Shown: positions 14,629 through 23,047 of the stretch, in pieces
Layout of the letters: each line of letters opens with the position of its first letter
Position numbering within the stretch: the first letter of the stretch is position 1
Source of the DNA: Bacteroidota bacterium
Lineage (GTDB): Bacteria > Bacteroidota > Ignavibacteria > UBA10030 > UBA8401
NCBI GenBank assembly: GCA_035506275.1
Contig: DATJPT010000010.1
Location: 62,001 to 126,000 of the forward strand
Reading direction: 5' to 3'
DNA: 64,000 nucleotides
Position numbers and translations under genes: made by a program
Notes under the pieces: generated by a model
What the model was told of the DNA's origin: nothing
Seen by the model: the letters and a program-made list of their open reading frames with translations, nothing else
Databases searched by the model: none

Positions 14629-16428
14629 CTATTGCTGCAGCAGTTTGTATCTGTAAAATTCTCCCTTCGATTTCATCAGTTTTTTATGGCTCCCCGATTC
14701 TACGCACACTCCGTTCTTGAGCACTAGAATACGGTTGGCATTGCGAATGGTCGAGAGCCGATGCGCGACGATGAATGTCGTTCGCCCCCGAATAAGCCGT
14801 TGTATCGCTTCCTGAATTAGTGATTCCGAGACGACATCGAGCGAGGAGGTGGCCTCGTCAAGAATGATCACCCTCGGGTCCCGTATTAGCGCCCGCGCAA
14901 TTGAAATCCGCTGCCGCTGTCCGCCGGAAAGCCGTGTCCCCAATTCGCCGAGTTTGGAGTCGAGCCCGTGCGGCATTTTCGAAACAAAGTCAACGGCATT
15001 GGCCATCTGCAAGGCCTCCCAAATGCGTCGATCATCGATCGACTGAAGTCCATAGACAATATTTTCGCGTACCGATCCGCTGAAAAGAAGGGGGGTCTGC
15101 GGCACCACCGCAAGAAACCGGCGGTACTGTCGCAGGTCCAATTCCTTCATGTCGACGCCGTCGAGCAAGATCCTCCCCGATGTCGGACGACGGAATCCGA
15201 TGACGAGACTCATCAGCGTGGTCTTTCCTGATCCCGATTCGCCGACGCATGCTATCGATTCTCCGGCATGTATCCGGCAGGAGAAATTTTTGACGGCAGG
15301 AGACAGGCTCTTTTCATACGTAAAGCTGACGTCTTCAAAAGTGAAATTGCCTTTCACCGAATCAACGGGGCGTTTGCCTGCGTTCTGTTCTATATCGGGG
15401 GATTCGAGGACCTCGCTTATCGAGCGGATCGATTCAAATCCTCTGGCGAGCTCCGGGTACGAATTCAGGATCAGGTTTACTGCGCCGACGATCATCGCAA
15501 AGAAACTCTGGAACAAAACAACATCGCCGACGCTGATCGTCTTTCGATACGCGAGAAATGCGCTGAACATCAGGCAGACCAGCATCACCACCTGAAACGA
15601 CGTCCACGAACTCGCTCCGAAGATCGCACCGACCATCTCAAGACGGATTCCTTTGTTTTTTACATTTTCCAGACGGGAATTCATTTTCGAGACTTCGACC
15701 TCTTCCACCCCATGTGCGCGCGTGATCGGGATCATCTGGATCATTTCAATGACGTTCGCCGAAAGCGATTCGATCTCATTCCGGTATTCCATATTCCTGG
15801 CTGTCATCCTTCTTGAGAACAAAAAAACAAGGCTCGAGGAGACGGGAACGGAAACCAAGTAGAACAGTGCGACGATCGGCTGTTTGAAGACGGTGAATGA
15901 GAAGGCGAAAACGATCGTGAGGATGGCCGGCAGAACGGAATTCATAAGGTTCCGGGAGAGGATCTCCAGCGTCTCGACGTCGCGGAGAATCTTGGTCTGA
16001 AGCTTGCCGGATTGATATTTATCGTGGAAGGAAATGGACAGCTCCTGAAGCCGCTTAACGATCGCTGACCTCAGGTTCAACTGCATTGTGTTGACCGCAC
16101 CGCTGAATACCCGCACATAGAGCGTGTGCATCGGAATATTCTGAATAATGATGAGAAAGAAGACACCCCCGACAAGCCATAGATCACCGGAGGAATACTT
16201 GCTTGTATCGCTGATAATGTTGATGATCCTTGCAATGACGACCGGAAGAAACCAAACTGGAGAGTGCTTGATCGTGAAGAAAATGACCGCCACCGCGATC
16301 TTACGGTACTCTCCCCGGTAAATGTGAAGGAAATTCTTGAAAGGGTGATCGTGCGTAAACTCGTACTGCGACAAATCTCTCTCTGTTATCATACTCTCAG
16401 GTGATTGCATTGAGGCGCGGACGTGCAT
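14629..16428 (-). CDS. ABC exporter, fused permease-ATPase (MsbA/lipid A or multidrug type)
   Basis: 599 residues. The N-terminal about 330 residues hold six membrane helices of an ABC type-I exporter. The C-terminal ATPase has Walker A GESGSGKTT, Q-loop VVPQTPLLF, signature LSGGQRQRISIARAL, Walker B VIILDEATSSLD and the H-loop VAHRLST. As a half-transporter it works as a homodimer in the inner membrane, flipping lipids or exporting drugs; substrate cannot be told from sequence. Starts at codons 7 (16410) and 13 (16392) are also possible. GGAGG lies 14 bases before the ATG at 16428. A good promoter lies at 16509-16539. It is transcribed alone, opposite to its neighbours. Confidence 0.88.
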   Translation of the reverse strand: MHVRASMQSPESMITERDLSQYEFTHDHPFKNFLHIYRGEYRKIAVAVIFFTIKHSPVWFLPVVIARIINIISDTSKYSSGDLWLVGGVFFLIIIQNIPMHTLYVRVFSGAVNTMQLNLRSAIVKRLQELSISFHDKYQSGKLQTKILRDVETLEILSRNLMNSVLPAILTIVFAFSFTVFKQPIVALFYLVSVPVSSSLVFLFSRRMTARNMEYRNEIESLSANVIEMIQMIPITRAHGVEEVEVSKMNSRLENVKNKGIRLEMVGAIFGASSWTSFQVVMLVCLMFSAFLAYRKTISVGDVVLFQSFFAMIVGAVNLILNSYPELARGFESIRSISEVLESPDIEQNAGKRPVDSVKGNFTFEDVSFTYEKSLSPAVKNFSCRIHAGESIACVGESGSGKTTLMSLVIGFRRPTSGRILLDGVDMKELDLRQYRRFLAVVPQTPLLFSGSVRENIVYGLQSIDDRRIWEALQMANAVDFVSKMPHGLDSKLGELGTRLSGGQRQRISIARALIRDPRVIILDEATSSLDVVSESLIQEAIQRLIRGRTTFIVAHRLSTIRNANRILVLKNGVCVESGSHKKLMKSKGEFYRYKLLQQ

Positions 16429-16508
16429 CTAAAAACGAAAACCTCCGTCATGGGGGAGCATCGGAGGCTTGCACCGGCTCGGAGACGCGCCGGTCTACGT
16501 TTACCGAA

Positions 16509-16539
16509 TAAATGTAGCAGGAATCGGATGCAGAATCAA
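16509..16539 (-). promoter_or_regulatory. promoter for the ABC exporter
   Basis: On the minus strand TTGATT (539-534 of this kilobase) is followed after 17 bases by TACATTTA (16516-16509). It has the same -33/-7 geometry as the other promoters in this window. The predicted transcript begins near 16502, giving a leader of about 75 bases. Confidence 0.5.
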
Positions 16540-16643
16540 GCCAGACGAATGTATTTCCAGGCGGGGGAGTGTAGCGTCTTTTGGATGGCTGGACGGATTG
16601 AAGAAAATATACACGCTGCAGCCGTTCGACTCCGCCGCGACGG

Positions 16644-16682
16644 CTCATCCTTTTCCCAAAGGACCCCTCCGGGGAGCAAGCG
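16644..16682 (+). repeat. dispersed 39-base repeat, copy 2
   Basis: It matches the complement of 5741-5779 at 35 of 39 positions, with the shared core CCCAAAGGACCCCTCCGGGG. The flanks are also palindrome-rich (GGGCTTCGCGCCC near 16718) but do not show the same terminal inverted repeats as copy 1. Confidence 0.6.
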
Positions 16683-16781
16683 CAGCTCGTCTGGTCAGGC
16701 CATTCCTTTGGGATAAAGAGGGCTTCGCGCCCCGCTCCTTTTCGCCGGGATCTGGGTGAACATTCCTCTCATATGTCATTC

Positions 16782-16816
16782 AAAAAAAACCGCTGCCCGG
16801 ACGGGGAAGCGGTTGC
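16782..16816 (-). terminator. intrinsic terminator on the minus strand with no evident gene
   Basis: Read on the minus strand, AACCGCT and CCCG pair with CGGG and AGCGGTT, and eight T residues follow immediately. It is oriented to stop transcripts coming from about 16820-17000 on the minus strand, where no coding gene is seen. On the plus strand the hairpin lacks a good T-tract. Confidence 0.55.
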
Positions 16817-16930
16817 TTTCCGAACTCTCCGGTGTTACATTGACCTGCAAAGATTTTGCATCGTTTGCCCCCCACGCCGACCGTATTGCGTTATGGCATT
16901 TATGTAAGCTGTCCCACGCCCCAACTCGGG

Positions 16931-16961
16931 TTGAGTTTTGAGTTTTTTTGCCTTACTTTAT
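16931..16961 (+). promoter_or_regulatory. possible promoter for the response regulator
   Basis: TTGAGT (16931-16936), 17 bases, then TACTTTAT (16954-16961). The spacing is right, but the -7 box matches TAnnTTTG only partly, so this is a weak call. Transcription would start about 40 bases before the ATG at 17010. Confidence 0.35.
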
Positions 16962-17009
16962 GTCTTGATTAGTCTGGCTTTTTTTTCGAACTAGGATTGA
17001 AAGATACTG

Positions 17010-17735
17010 ATGACAGAGTCGCAATCGCTTCGCGTCCTTCTTGTTGATGATGAAGATTCATTCCGCCTCAGCATCGAAATGGGGCTGAAAATGACGAGTA
17101 CCTTTGTCATTGAGTCGTGCGCGTCCGGCGAAGAAGCGGTTGATCTCTTAAAAAGAGAGACCTTCGACGTCATCCTTCTCGATAACCGGATGGGGGAGAT
17201 GTCGGGAATGGATGTCCTCGAATGGATGCATAAGCAAAAGATTTCGACGCCGGTCATTCTTGTGACTGCCGCAGGTTCCGAGTCGACAGCGATTGAAGCC
17301 CTGCAACTGGGAGTCTACGATTACATCCGGAAGGATCATCTCGATATCGAGCGGCTCTCGCTCGCGATCAAGAGTGTATACGAACGGTATCAGTATCGGA
17401 AGCAAATTATCGAGAATGATGCGAAAGAACGCCTCCTCCTTGAAAAGCAGCACGAACTTGATTCGCTCAGGACATTCCATGATACGGTGAACTCCATCGG
17501 CCAGTTGGTGGAAAAAAGCCTTGGAGACCTTTCTTCTGCCCTGAAGCGGCATGAAAACGCGTTGCTGGCAACCGTGAAGGAAGGGAAGGAGCAGGAGAGT
17601 AAGGATATTTTCACGGAATTGAAGCAAGGGCTCGAAGTTATCGCCTCGGGAGTCAGTTCGATGCGCAGCCTTTCAACGATGGTGACAAAAAAATTGGATG
17701 AAATTCATATCGTCCCTCAGCATAACAAACACTGA
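17010..17735 (+). CDS. response regulator with receiver domain and coiled-coil tail
   Basis: 241 residues. Residues 8-125 are a CheY-like receiver domain: acidic pair in LLVDDED, phosphoacceptor Asp in VILLDNRMG, Thr in ILVTAAGS and Lys in YIRKD. The rest (about 126-235) is helical and rich in Glu, Lys and Leu, with no DNA-binding, HD-GYP, GGDEF or kinase motif. It therefore likely acts through protein-protein contact, perhaps with a histidine kinase encoded elsewhere. No kinase is adjacent. The next gene, a secreted peptidase, starts about 110 bases downstream. Confidence 0.85.
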   Translation: MTESQSLRVLLVDDEDSFRLSIEMGLKMTSTFVIESCASGEEAVDLLKRETFDVILLDNRMGEMSGMDVLEWMHKQKISTPVILVTAAGSESTAIEALQLGVYDYIRKDHLDIERLSLAIKSVYERYQYRKQIIENDAKERLLLEKQHELDSLRTFHDTVNSIGQLVEKSLGDLSSALKRHENALLATVKEGKEQESKDIFTELKQGLEVIASGVSSMRSLSTMVTKKLDEIHIVPQHNKH

Positions 17736-17844
17736 TGCCTCATCAGCCCGCGTGCCAACGTCGAATACCGGCTTGCCTTTTTTGCCCCTTACGCAACATG
17801 CCTTTCGAAATTTTCAATTTAACTTTCACGATTTGATCTATTCT

Positions 17845-20064
17845 ATGGGACCCTCCATGCGCGCTCTATTTTCTCCGTATAAAACACTCTTTGTCATCGC
17901 TGTTGCTTGCGTTACTCTCTCTGCTCAGACCGATAAAAAGGGGCTGACCCTTGAGGATATTTTTAGCTCCGGCAAATATACAGGGAAAACGCTCAGCGGC
18001 ATCCATTGGATGAAAGACGGGGCACACTTTTCGTACACCGAAAGAGATACGACCGCAAAGGCCACAAGCATCTATGCTTATGATGTCAAAAAGAAATCAA
18101 GCGCGTTGATCCTCAGCACGGTGTCATTAAAGCTGAATCAAAACGACCCGCCGTTTCGTTTTACGACGTACCAGTGGTCTCCGAACGAGAAACAAATTCT
18201 CTTCATCTCTGCGCCGCCGGAGAGGGAATATTTGTCGCGTCTAACGCCCGCAGGCAATGTCTTTTTATTCGACCTGCAGTCCAAATTATTCCGCCGTCTT
18301 ACCAACGTCACTGAGCCTCAATACAATGTAAAATTCTCTCCGGATGGAAATTCTGTTGGTCTGGTCCGTCAAAATAATATCATCGTGATCGATATTGCAT
18401 CCGGCACAGAGCATCAATTGACAAAGGACGGGGCAGAGCATGTCATCAACGGAAAGTTCGATTGGGTCTACGAAGAAGAATTTGAAATTTCGGACGGCTG
18501 GCAATGGTCTCCGGACAGCAAACACATTGCGTTTTGGCGGCTCGATGAAAATCGCGTCCCTGAATACACGATGACCGAATGGGATTCCCTGTACCCAACA
18601 TTGATACCGATGCGTTATCCGAAAGCGGGTGAACCGAACTCCATCGTCAAAATCGGCGTTGTCGATGTCCAGACTGGTACAACGCAGTGGATGGACCTTG
18701 GCGCGAACGACGATATTTACGTTCCAAGAATGAATTGGACGAAAGATCCGTCGGTCCTTTCGATTCAGCGGCTGAATCGCGCGCAGAATACCATCGAGCT
18801 CCTGTATGCCACGATCGCCACCGGGGCGACCAAAGCCGTCGTAACGGAATCCGACGACAAATGGATCGACGTGACGAACGACCTTACGTTCTTAAAGGAT
18901 GGGAAATTTATTTGGCCCTCCGAACGCGACGGCTATCGTCATCTCTACCTCTACAAAAACGATGGGACGCTTCTTAACCAAATTACAAAAGGGGAGTGGG
19001 AAGTGGAATCATTTTACGGCGTGGATGAAGAGAACGGCGAACTGTATTTTTCTTCCACGGAAGAGTCCCCACTTGAACGGCAGGTCTATAAGATCCGATT
19101 GAACGGGAAAGGTAAAACCCGGCTGACGGCAAAGGCCGGAACACATGCGGCAAATTTTTCCCCCTCCATGGAATATTTCCTCGACACGTACTCAAATATT
19201 TCGACCCCTCCGTCCGTAGCAATCCTCAGGAATGACGGAAGGCCGATCGCTACCGTCGTGGAAGGCGCTATTCCGGCCCTTAACGATCTTCAACTGGGGA
19301 AGACCTCATTCCTCTCGGTAACGACGTCCGATGGCGTCCGGCTCAACGCGGCGATTATGAAGCCGGCTGATTTCGATTCAACAAAAAAATACCCGGTTCT
19401 CGTTTATACATACGGCGGTCCCGGCTCTCAGGTCGTTGTCAACAGATGGGAACGGACGTCGGATGTTCTTTGGTACACCTATTTGACGCAGCACGGCTAT
19501 TTGATCTTCATGATCGATAATCGTGGAACCGGTGCACGCGGAAAAGCCTTTAAGACGGCCGGATACAGAAATTTGGGGAAGTGGGAAGTGCATGACCAGG
19601 TGGAAGGAGCGAAGTATCTCGGCTCGCTCCCGTACGTTGACAGATCCAGGATCGGCATCTGGGGATGGAGTTACGGCGGTTATCTGACAAGCATGGTGAT
19701 TCTCAACGGCGCTGATTACTTTAAGACTGCGATCGCCGTTGCCCCGGTCACCAGCTGGCGGTATTATGATAACATTTACACAGAACGCTATATGGGCACT
19801 CCTCAGAATAATCCGGAGGGATATGCGGAGAGCTCGCCGATCACCCACGCTGCAAAACTTAAAGGAAATTTCTTATTGATCCACGGAACGAGCGACGACA
19901 ATGTTCATTTTCAGAACTCGGCGAACTTTGTTTCTGCGCTTGAAAAGGCCAACAAACAGTTCTCGGTCCGGTTTTACCCCGATAAAAATCATGGTATCTA
20001 TGGAGGCGTGACCCGTCTTAATCTTTATACATTGATGACCAACTTCATTTTTGCAAATTTATAG
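17845..20064 (+). CDS. secreted S9 family peptidase, dipeptidyl peptidase IV type
   Basis: 739 residues from ATG 17845. The ATG at 17857 is equally possible; a longer frame back to 17698 overlaps the previous gene and precedes the signal peptide, so it was rejected. A signal peptide (ALFSPYKTLFVIAVACVTLSA) is followed by an N-terminal beta-propeller with the WVYEEEFE double-Glu motif that binds the substrate amino terminus, and a C-terminal alpha/beta hydrolase. The catalytic triad is Ser about 609 in GWSYGG, Asp about 684 in GTSDDN, and His about 716 in DKNHGIYGG. DPP4 enzymes release X-Pro dipeptides in the periplasm or outside the cell, consistent with peptide scavenging. Confidence 0.92.
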   Translation: MGPSMRALFSPYKTLFVIAVACVTLSAQTDKKGLTLEDIFSSGKYTGKTLSGIHWMKDGAHFSYTERDTTAKATSIYAYDVKKKSSALILSTVSLKLNQNDPPFRFTTYQWSPNEKQILFISAPPEREYLSRLTPAGNVFLFDLQSKLFRRLTNVTEPQYNVKFSPDGNSVGLVRQNNIIVIDIASGTEHQLTKDGAEHVINGKFDWVYEEEFEISDGWQWSPDSKHIAFWRLDENRVPEYTMTEWDSLYPTLIPMRYPKAGEPNSIVKIGVVDVQTGTTQWMDLGANDDIYVPRMNWTKDPSVLSIQRLNRAQNTIELLYATIATGATKAVVTESDDKWIDVTNDLTFLKDGKFIWPSERDGYRHLYLYKNDGTLLNQITKGEWEVESFYGVDEENGELYFSSTEESPLERQVYKIRLNGKGKTRLTAKAGTHAANFSPSMEYFLDTYSNISTPPSVAILRNDGRPIATVVEGAIPALNDLQLGKTSFLSVTTSDGVRLNAAIMKPADFDSTKKYPVLVYTYGGPGSQVVVNRWERTSDVLWYTYLTQHGYLIFMIDNRGTGARGKAFKTAGYRNLGKWEVHDQVEGAKYLGSLPYVDRSRIGIWGWSYGGYLTSMVILNGADYFKTAIAVAPVTSWRYYDNIYTERYMGTPQNNPEGYAESSPITHAAKLKGNFLLIHGTSDDNVHFQNSANFVSALEKANKQFSVRFYPDKNHGIYGGVTRLNLYTLMTNFIFANL

Positions 20065-20125
20065 GGGAAATACCTCCCCATCCTGCAAAAAGGACGGGAA
20101 TGACGCCTTAAATGGCGATTGTTTG

Positions 20126-20156
20126 TTGCATGTTTCTTCGTTTTTAGCTAATTTAT
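20126..20156 (+). promoter_or_regulatory. promoter of the thrS-infC-L35-L20 operon
   Basis: TTGCAT (20126-20131), 17 bases, TAATTTAT (20149-20156). The -33 box is identical to that of the GNAT promoter. Transcription from about 20162 would produce a leader of roughly 110 bases ending at the thrS start and containing the terminator at 20225-20260. Confidence 0.45.
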
Positions 20157-20224
20157 AGTTAAACAAGGGAGCATATACTGGAAGTGATTCATAGCGGAAT
20201 TCAGCGAGAAAGAATCAGTTTGTG

Positions 20225-20260
20225 AATCGGAGATAGCTCTCTCCGATTTTTTATTTTTTA
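20225..20260 (+). terminator. intrinsic terminator in the thrS leader (probable attenuator)
   Basis: AATCGGAGA (20225-20233) and TCTCCGATT (20240-20248) form a perfect 9-bp stem with a 6-base loop, and a T-rich tract (TTTTTTATTTTTT) follows. It ends only about 12 bases before thrS. An upstream GATTCA (20186-20191) can pair with TGAATC (20223-20228), which includes the base of the terminator stem, so the two structures exclude each other. That is the layout of transcription attenuation. No T-box consensus (TGGnACCGCG) and no Thr-rich leader peptide were found. Confidence 0.6.
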
Positions 20261-20272
20261 GGTTGTGATGTG

Positions 20273-22213
20273 ATGAACACAGTGACGATAACTTTTCCGG
20301 ACAACAGCAAAAAAGAATTCGAACGCGGGATAACCGGGGCTCAGATCGCAGAGGGGATCAGCCGCGGTTTGGCGAAGAACGCTCTTTCGGTAACTGTCAA
20401 CGGCGAAGTATGGGATCTCAGCCGCCCGATCAACGGCGACGCTGCGGTCAAGATTAATACATGGGATTCTCCGGAAGGAAAATCGACGTACTGGCACAGC
20501 TCCGCCCACTTGATGGCCGAAGCGGTCGAAACACTGTTCCCCGGAACCAGGTTTGGCATCGGCCCGTCGATCGAAAACGGCTTCTACTATGATATCGATA
20601 TGGGGGACCACTCCCTGACGAGCGAGGACCTTGCCGCGATCGAAGCAAAGATGAGGGAATTTGCTGAGCGGGACGAGAAGTTTCAGCGTGAAGAGGTCCC
20701 CTGGGAAAAAGCCGTCGATTATTTCACGAAGAAAGGGGATCAGTACAAACTGGAATTGCTGAATGAGTTCAAGGGGGAATCGATCAGCATGTATCATCAG
20801 GGAGATTTCACCGACCTGTGCTATGGTCCTCACATTCCCTCGACAGGAAAGATCAAGTTCATCAAACTGATGAACGTTGCGGGAGCCTATTGGCGCGGCA
20901 ACGAGAAGAATAAAATGCTTCAGCGGATCTACGGTATCACCTTCCCGACGAAGCAAGAACTCGACGACTATCTTTTCAGGATCGAGGAGGCCAAGCGACG
21001 AGACCATCGCAAGATCGGCGCCGAGATGGAATTATTTCTTTTGACCCCGAAAGTGGGTGCCGGTCTGCCGCTCTGGATGCCGAAGGGAACGGTGATCCGC
21101 GAAACGCTGGAAAAATTCTTGCGCGAAGAACAGCGGAAACGAGGCTATCTTCCTGTTGTCACTCCTCATATCGCGAATTTAGAGCTCTACAAGACGTCGG
21201 GGCACTATCCGTATTACAAGGACTCTCAATTCGCGCCGATCACGATGGAGGATGGAGAACAGTTTTTGCTGAAGCCGATGAATTGTCCGCATCATCATCA
21301 GATCTATTCCGCGAAGCCCCGGTCGTACCGCGACCTGCCGATCCGCCTGGCGGAATTTGGCACTGTGTACCGATACGAACAATCCGGCGAGATGAGCGGA
21401 CTGACGCGCGTTCGCGGCTTTACACAGGATGACGCCCACATTTATTGCTCGCATGATCAATTGAAACAGGAGATCGCACGAACGGTCGAGCTGACCCAAT
21501 TTGTCTTCCGCACATTTGGCATGGAGGTCACCACGCGGCTTTCTTTCCGCGACGACAAGAACGTCGATAAATTCGGGGGCGATGCCGCGTTTTGGGAACA
21601 AGCGCAGCGGGAGATCAAAGAAGTTGCGGACGAGATGAAGCTGACCTATTTCGTCGGAATCGGCGAGGCTTCGTTCTATGGACCGAAGATCGACTTCATG
21701 GTGAAGGATGCCATCGGAAGAACCTGGCAGCTCGGCACAGTGCAGGTCGATTATGTGATGCCCGAACGATTTCAGTTGGAATTCACCGGGGCCGACGGTC
21801 AGAAGCACCGCCCCGTCATCATCCACCGCGCTCCGTTCGGGTCATTCGAGAGATTCATCGGCATTCTCATCGAACATTTTGCGGGGGATTTCCCGCTCTG
21901 GCTCGCTCCGGTGCAGGCGGTCGTTATTCCGATCACCGACGCACACGCAGAATATGCAACGTCCATTCTCGAAAGCCTGAAGAAGGCCGATATCAGGGCG
22001 GAATTTGACGATCGGAACGAGAAGGTCGGATACAAAATCCGCGACTGGGAGCTGAAAAAAGTTCCGTACATGGTTGTCGTCGGCGAGAAGGAGAAGGCGG
22101 CAGGGACGGCGTCCGTCCGCCAGCACAAAAAAGGCGATTTGGGCAGCGTCATTCCGGCAAGATTTATTGAACAGCTCCAGAACGAAATACAACAAAAATC
22201 TATCACGGCATAG
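20273..22213 (+). CDS. thrS: threonine--tRNA ligase
   Basis: 646 residues from ATG 20273 (a GTG at 20270 is adjacent). Order of domains: TGS (residues 1-60), editing domain with the HSSAH motif (about 73), class II catalytic core with the zinc-binding MNCPHHHQIY segment and the FTQDDAHI motif, and anticodon-binding domain (about 545-640). It charges tRNA-Thr in the cytoplasm. Its stop codon overlaps the ribosome binding site of infC, and the order thrS-infC-rpmI-rplT is the conserved one. A leader with a terminator suggests regulated expression. Confidence 0.97.
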   Translation: MNTVTITFPDNSKKEFERGITGAQIAEGISRGLAKNALSVTVNGEVWDLSRPINGDAAVKINTWDSPEGKSTYWHSSAHLMAEAVETLFPGTRFGIGPSIENGFYYDIDMGDHSLTSEDLAAIEAKMREFAERDEKFQREEVPWEKAVDYFTKKGDQYKLELLNEFKGESISMYHQGDFTDLCYGPHIPSTGKIKFIKLMNVAGAYWRGNEKNKMLQRIYGITFPTKQELDDYLFRIEEAKRRDHRKIGAEMELFLLTPKVGAGLPLWMPKGTVIRETLEKFLREEQRKRGYLPVVTPHIANLELYKTSGHYPYYKDSQFAPITMEDGEQFLLKPMNCPHHHQIYSAKPRSYRDLPIRLAEFGTVYRYEQSGEMSGLTRVRGFTQDDAHIYCSHDQLKQEIARTVELTQFVFRTFGMEVTTRLSFRDDKNVDKFGGDAAFWEQAQREIKEVADEMKLTYFVGIGEASFYGPKIDFMVKDAIGRTWQLGTVQVDYVMPERFQLEFTGADGQKHRPVIIHRAPFGSFERFIGILIEHFAGDFPLWLAPVQAVVIPITDAHAEYATSILESLKKADIRAEFDDRNEKVGYKIRDWELKKVPYMVVVGEKEKAAGTASVRQHKKGDLGSVIPARFIEQLQNEIQQKSITA

Positions 22214-22224
22214 GAGATACCCGC

Positions 22225-22785
22225 ATTAAAAGTAAAGGCCCTCGCATCAACGACGAGATTCGGATCGCGCAGATCCGGGTCATCGACGACAACGGGCAGC
22301 AGCTCGGAGTCATGACGCCCCGCGAAGCGATCACCATCGCCCAGCAAAAAGGAAAAGATCTTATCGAAGTTGTGCCTAATGCCACGCCCCCGGTCTGCAA
22401 GATCATGGACTTCGGCAAATACAAGTACGAACTTCAGAAAAAAGAGAAAATTCAGAAGAAACATCAGCACGTTAGCCTGGTCAAGGAACTTCGTTTCCAT
22501 CCGAACACCGACGTTCACGATTTCGAGTTCAAGGCCAAGCATGCGATGCAGTTTATTGCAGACGGGCACAAAGTAAAGGCGACGGTGATATTCAAAGGAC
22601 GGGAAATTACGTATAAGGACCACGGCGAAAGCCTTTTGAACCGCCTCACCGAACGGTTGAGCGAGGTCGCAAAGATCGATCAACCCCTCCATATGGAAGG
22701 ACGCAGCATGATCATCTTCTACGCCCCCGATAAGTCGGGCAAACTGAAGACGGAAAAAGTAGCCACAGAAAATAAACCAGCATAA
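22225..22785 (+). CDS. infC: translation initiation factor IF-3, with AUU start codon
   Basis: 186 residues if translation starts at ATT 22225. The conserved IF-3 N-terminus (KGPRINDEIR) is encoded only upstream of the first in-frame ATG (22312), there is no ATG, GTG or TTG in that stretch, and AGGAG at 22212-22216 is placed 8 bases before the ATT. The same AUU start is used by E. coli infC, where IF-3 represses its own translation by rejecting non-standard start codons. The N-domain ends near residue 75, the linker is KYKYELQKKEKIQKK, and the C-domain follows with VKELRFHPNTDVHDFEFK. IF-3 binds the 30S subunit and proofreads initiation. Confidence 0.93.
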   Translation: MKSKGPRINDEIRIAQIRVIDDNGQQLGVMTPREAITIAQQKGKDLIEVVPNATPPVCKIMDFGKYKYELQKKEKIQKKHQHVSLVKELRFHPNTDVHDFEFKAKHAMQFIADGHKVKATVIFKGREITYKDHGESLLNRLTERLSEVAKIDQPLHMEGRSMIIFYAPDKSGKLKTEKVATENKPA

Positions 22786-22799
22786 CACGAAGGAAAACC

Positions 22800-22994
22800 A
22801 TGCCTAAAATGAAATCGCACCGGAGCGCCCGCAAGACCTTCAAGGTCACCGGGACCGGCAAGATCAAGCGCCACAAGATGAACCGCCGCCATATCCTGAC
22901 GAGCAAATCGACGAAACGCAAACGGCATCTTCGCCGCCCCGGATTGATCTCCGGCGTCGATGAACAGAAGATCAAGCGCTTGTTGGTCGTCTGA
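22800..22994 (+). CDS. rpmI: 50S ribosomal protein L35
   Basis: 64 residues, very basic, beginning PKMKSHRSARKTFKVTGTGKIKR, the standard L35 signature, with a GAAGGA ribosome binding site. It sits between infC and rplT as in most bacteria, 14 bases after infC. It is a structural component of the large ribosomal subunit. Full expected length. Confidence 0.97.
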   Translation: MPKMKSHRSARKTFKVTGTGKIKRHKMNRRHILTSKSTKRKRHLRRPGLISGVDEQKIKRLLVV

Positions 22995-23047
22995 CGAAGT
23001 TTCTAATTCACATCTAATCACATTCACTAAAGGAGAAAAGAGCAACT

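Larger units (their letters stand above)
16429..17009. other. intergenic region between divergent genes
   Basis: About 580 bases holding the minus-strand promoter of the ABC exporter (16509-16539), a dispersed repeat (16644-16682), a minus-strand terminator-like hairpin (16782-16816) and a weak plus-strand promoter (16931-16961). No coding frame has family-like composition. The part from 16830 to 17000 may hold a small RNA on the minus strand, judged only from the orphan terminator. Confidence 0.6.

Noticed and set aside
17698-17844. In-frame extension of the DPP4-like peptidase
   Set aside because: It overlaps the response regulator and precedes the signal peptide, so the start at 17845 or 17857 is more likely.
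20162-20272. T-box riboswitch in the thrS leader
   Set aside because: No TGGnACCGCG-like T-box sequence or stem I specifier loop could be found; only a terminator and one competing pairing are visible.
21799-22788. 329-codon minus-strand frame across thrS and infC
   Set aside because: It is antisense to two well-supported core genes; long shadows arise here from the strong third-position bias.
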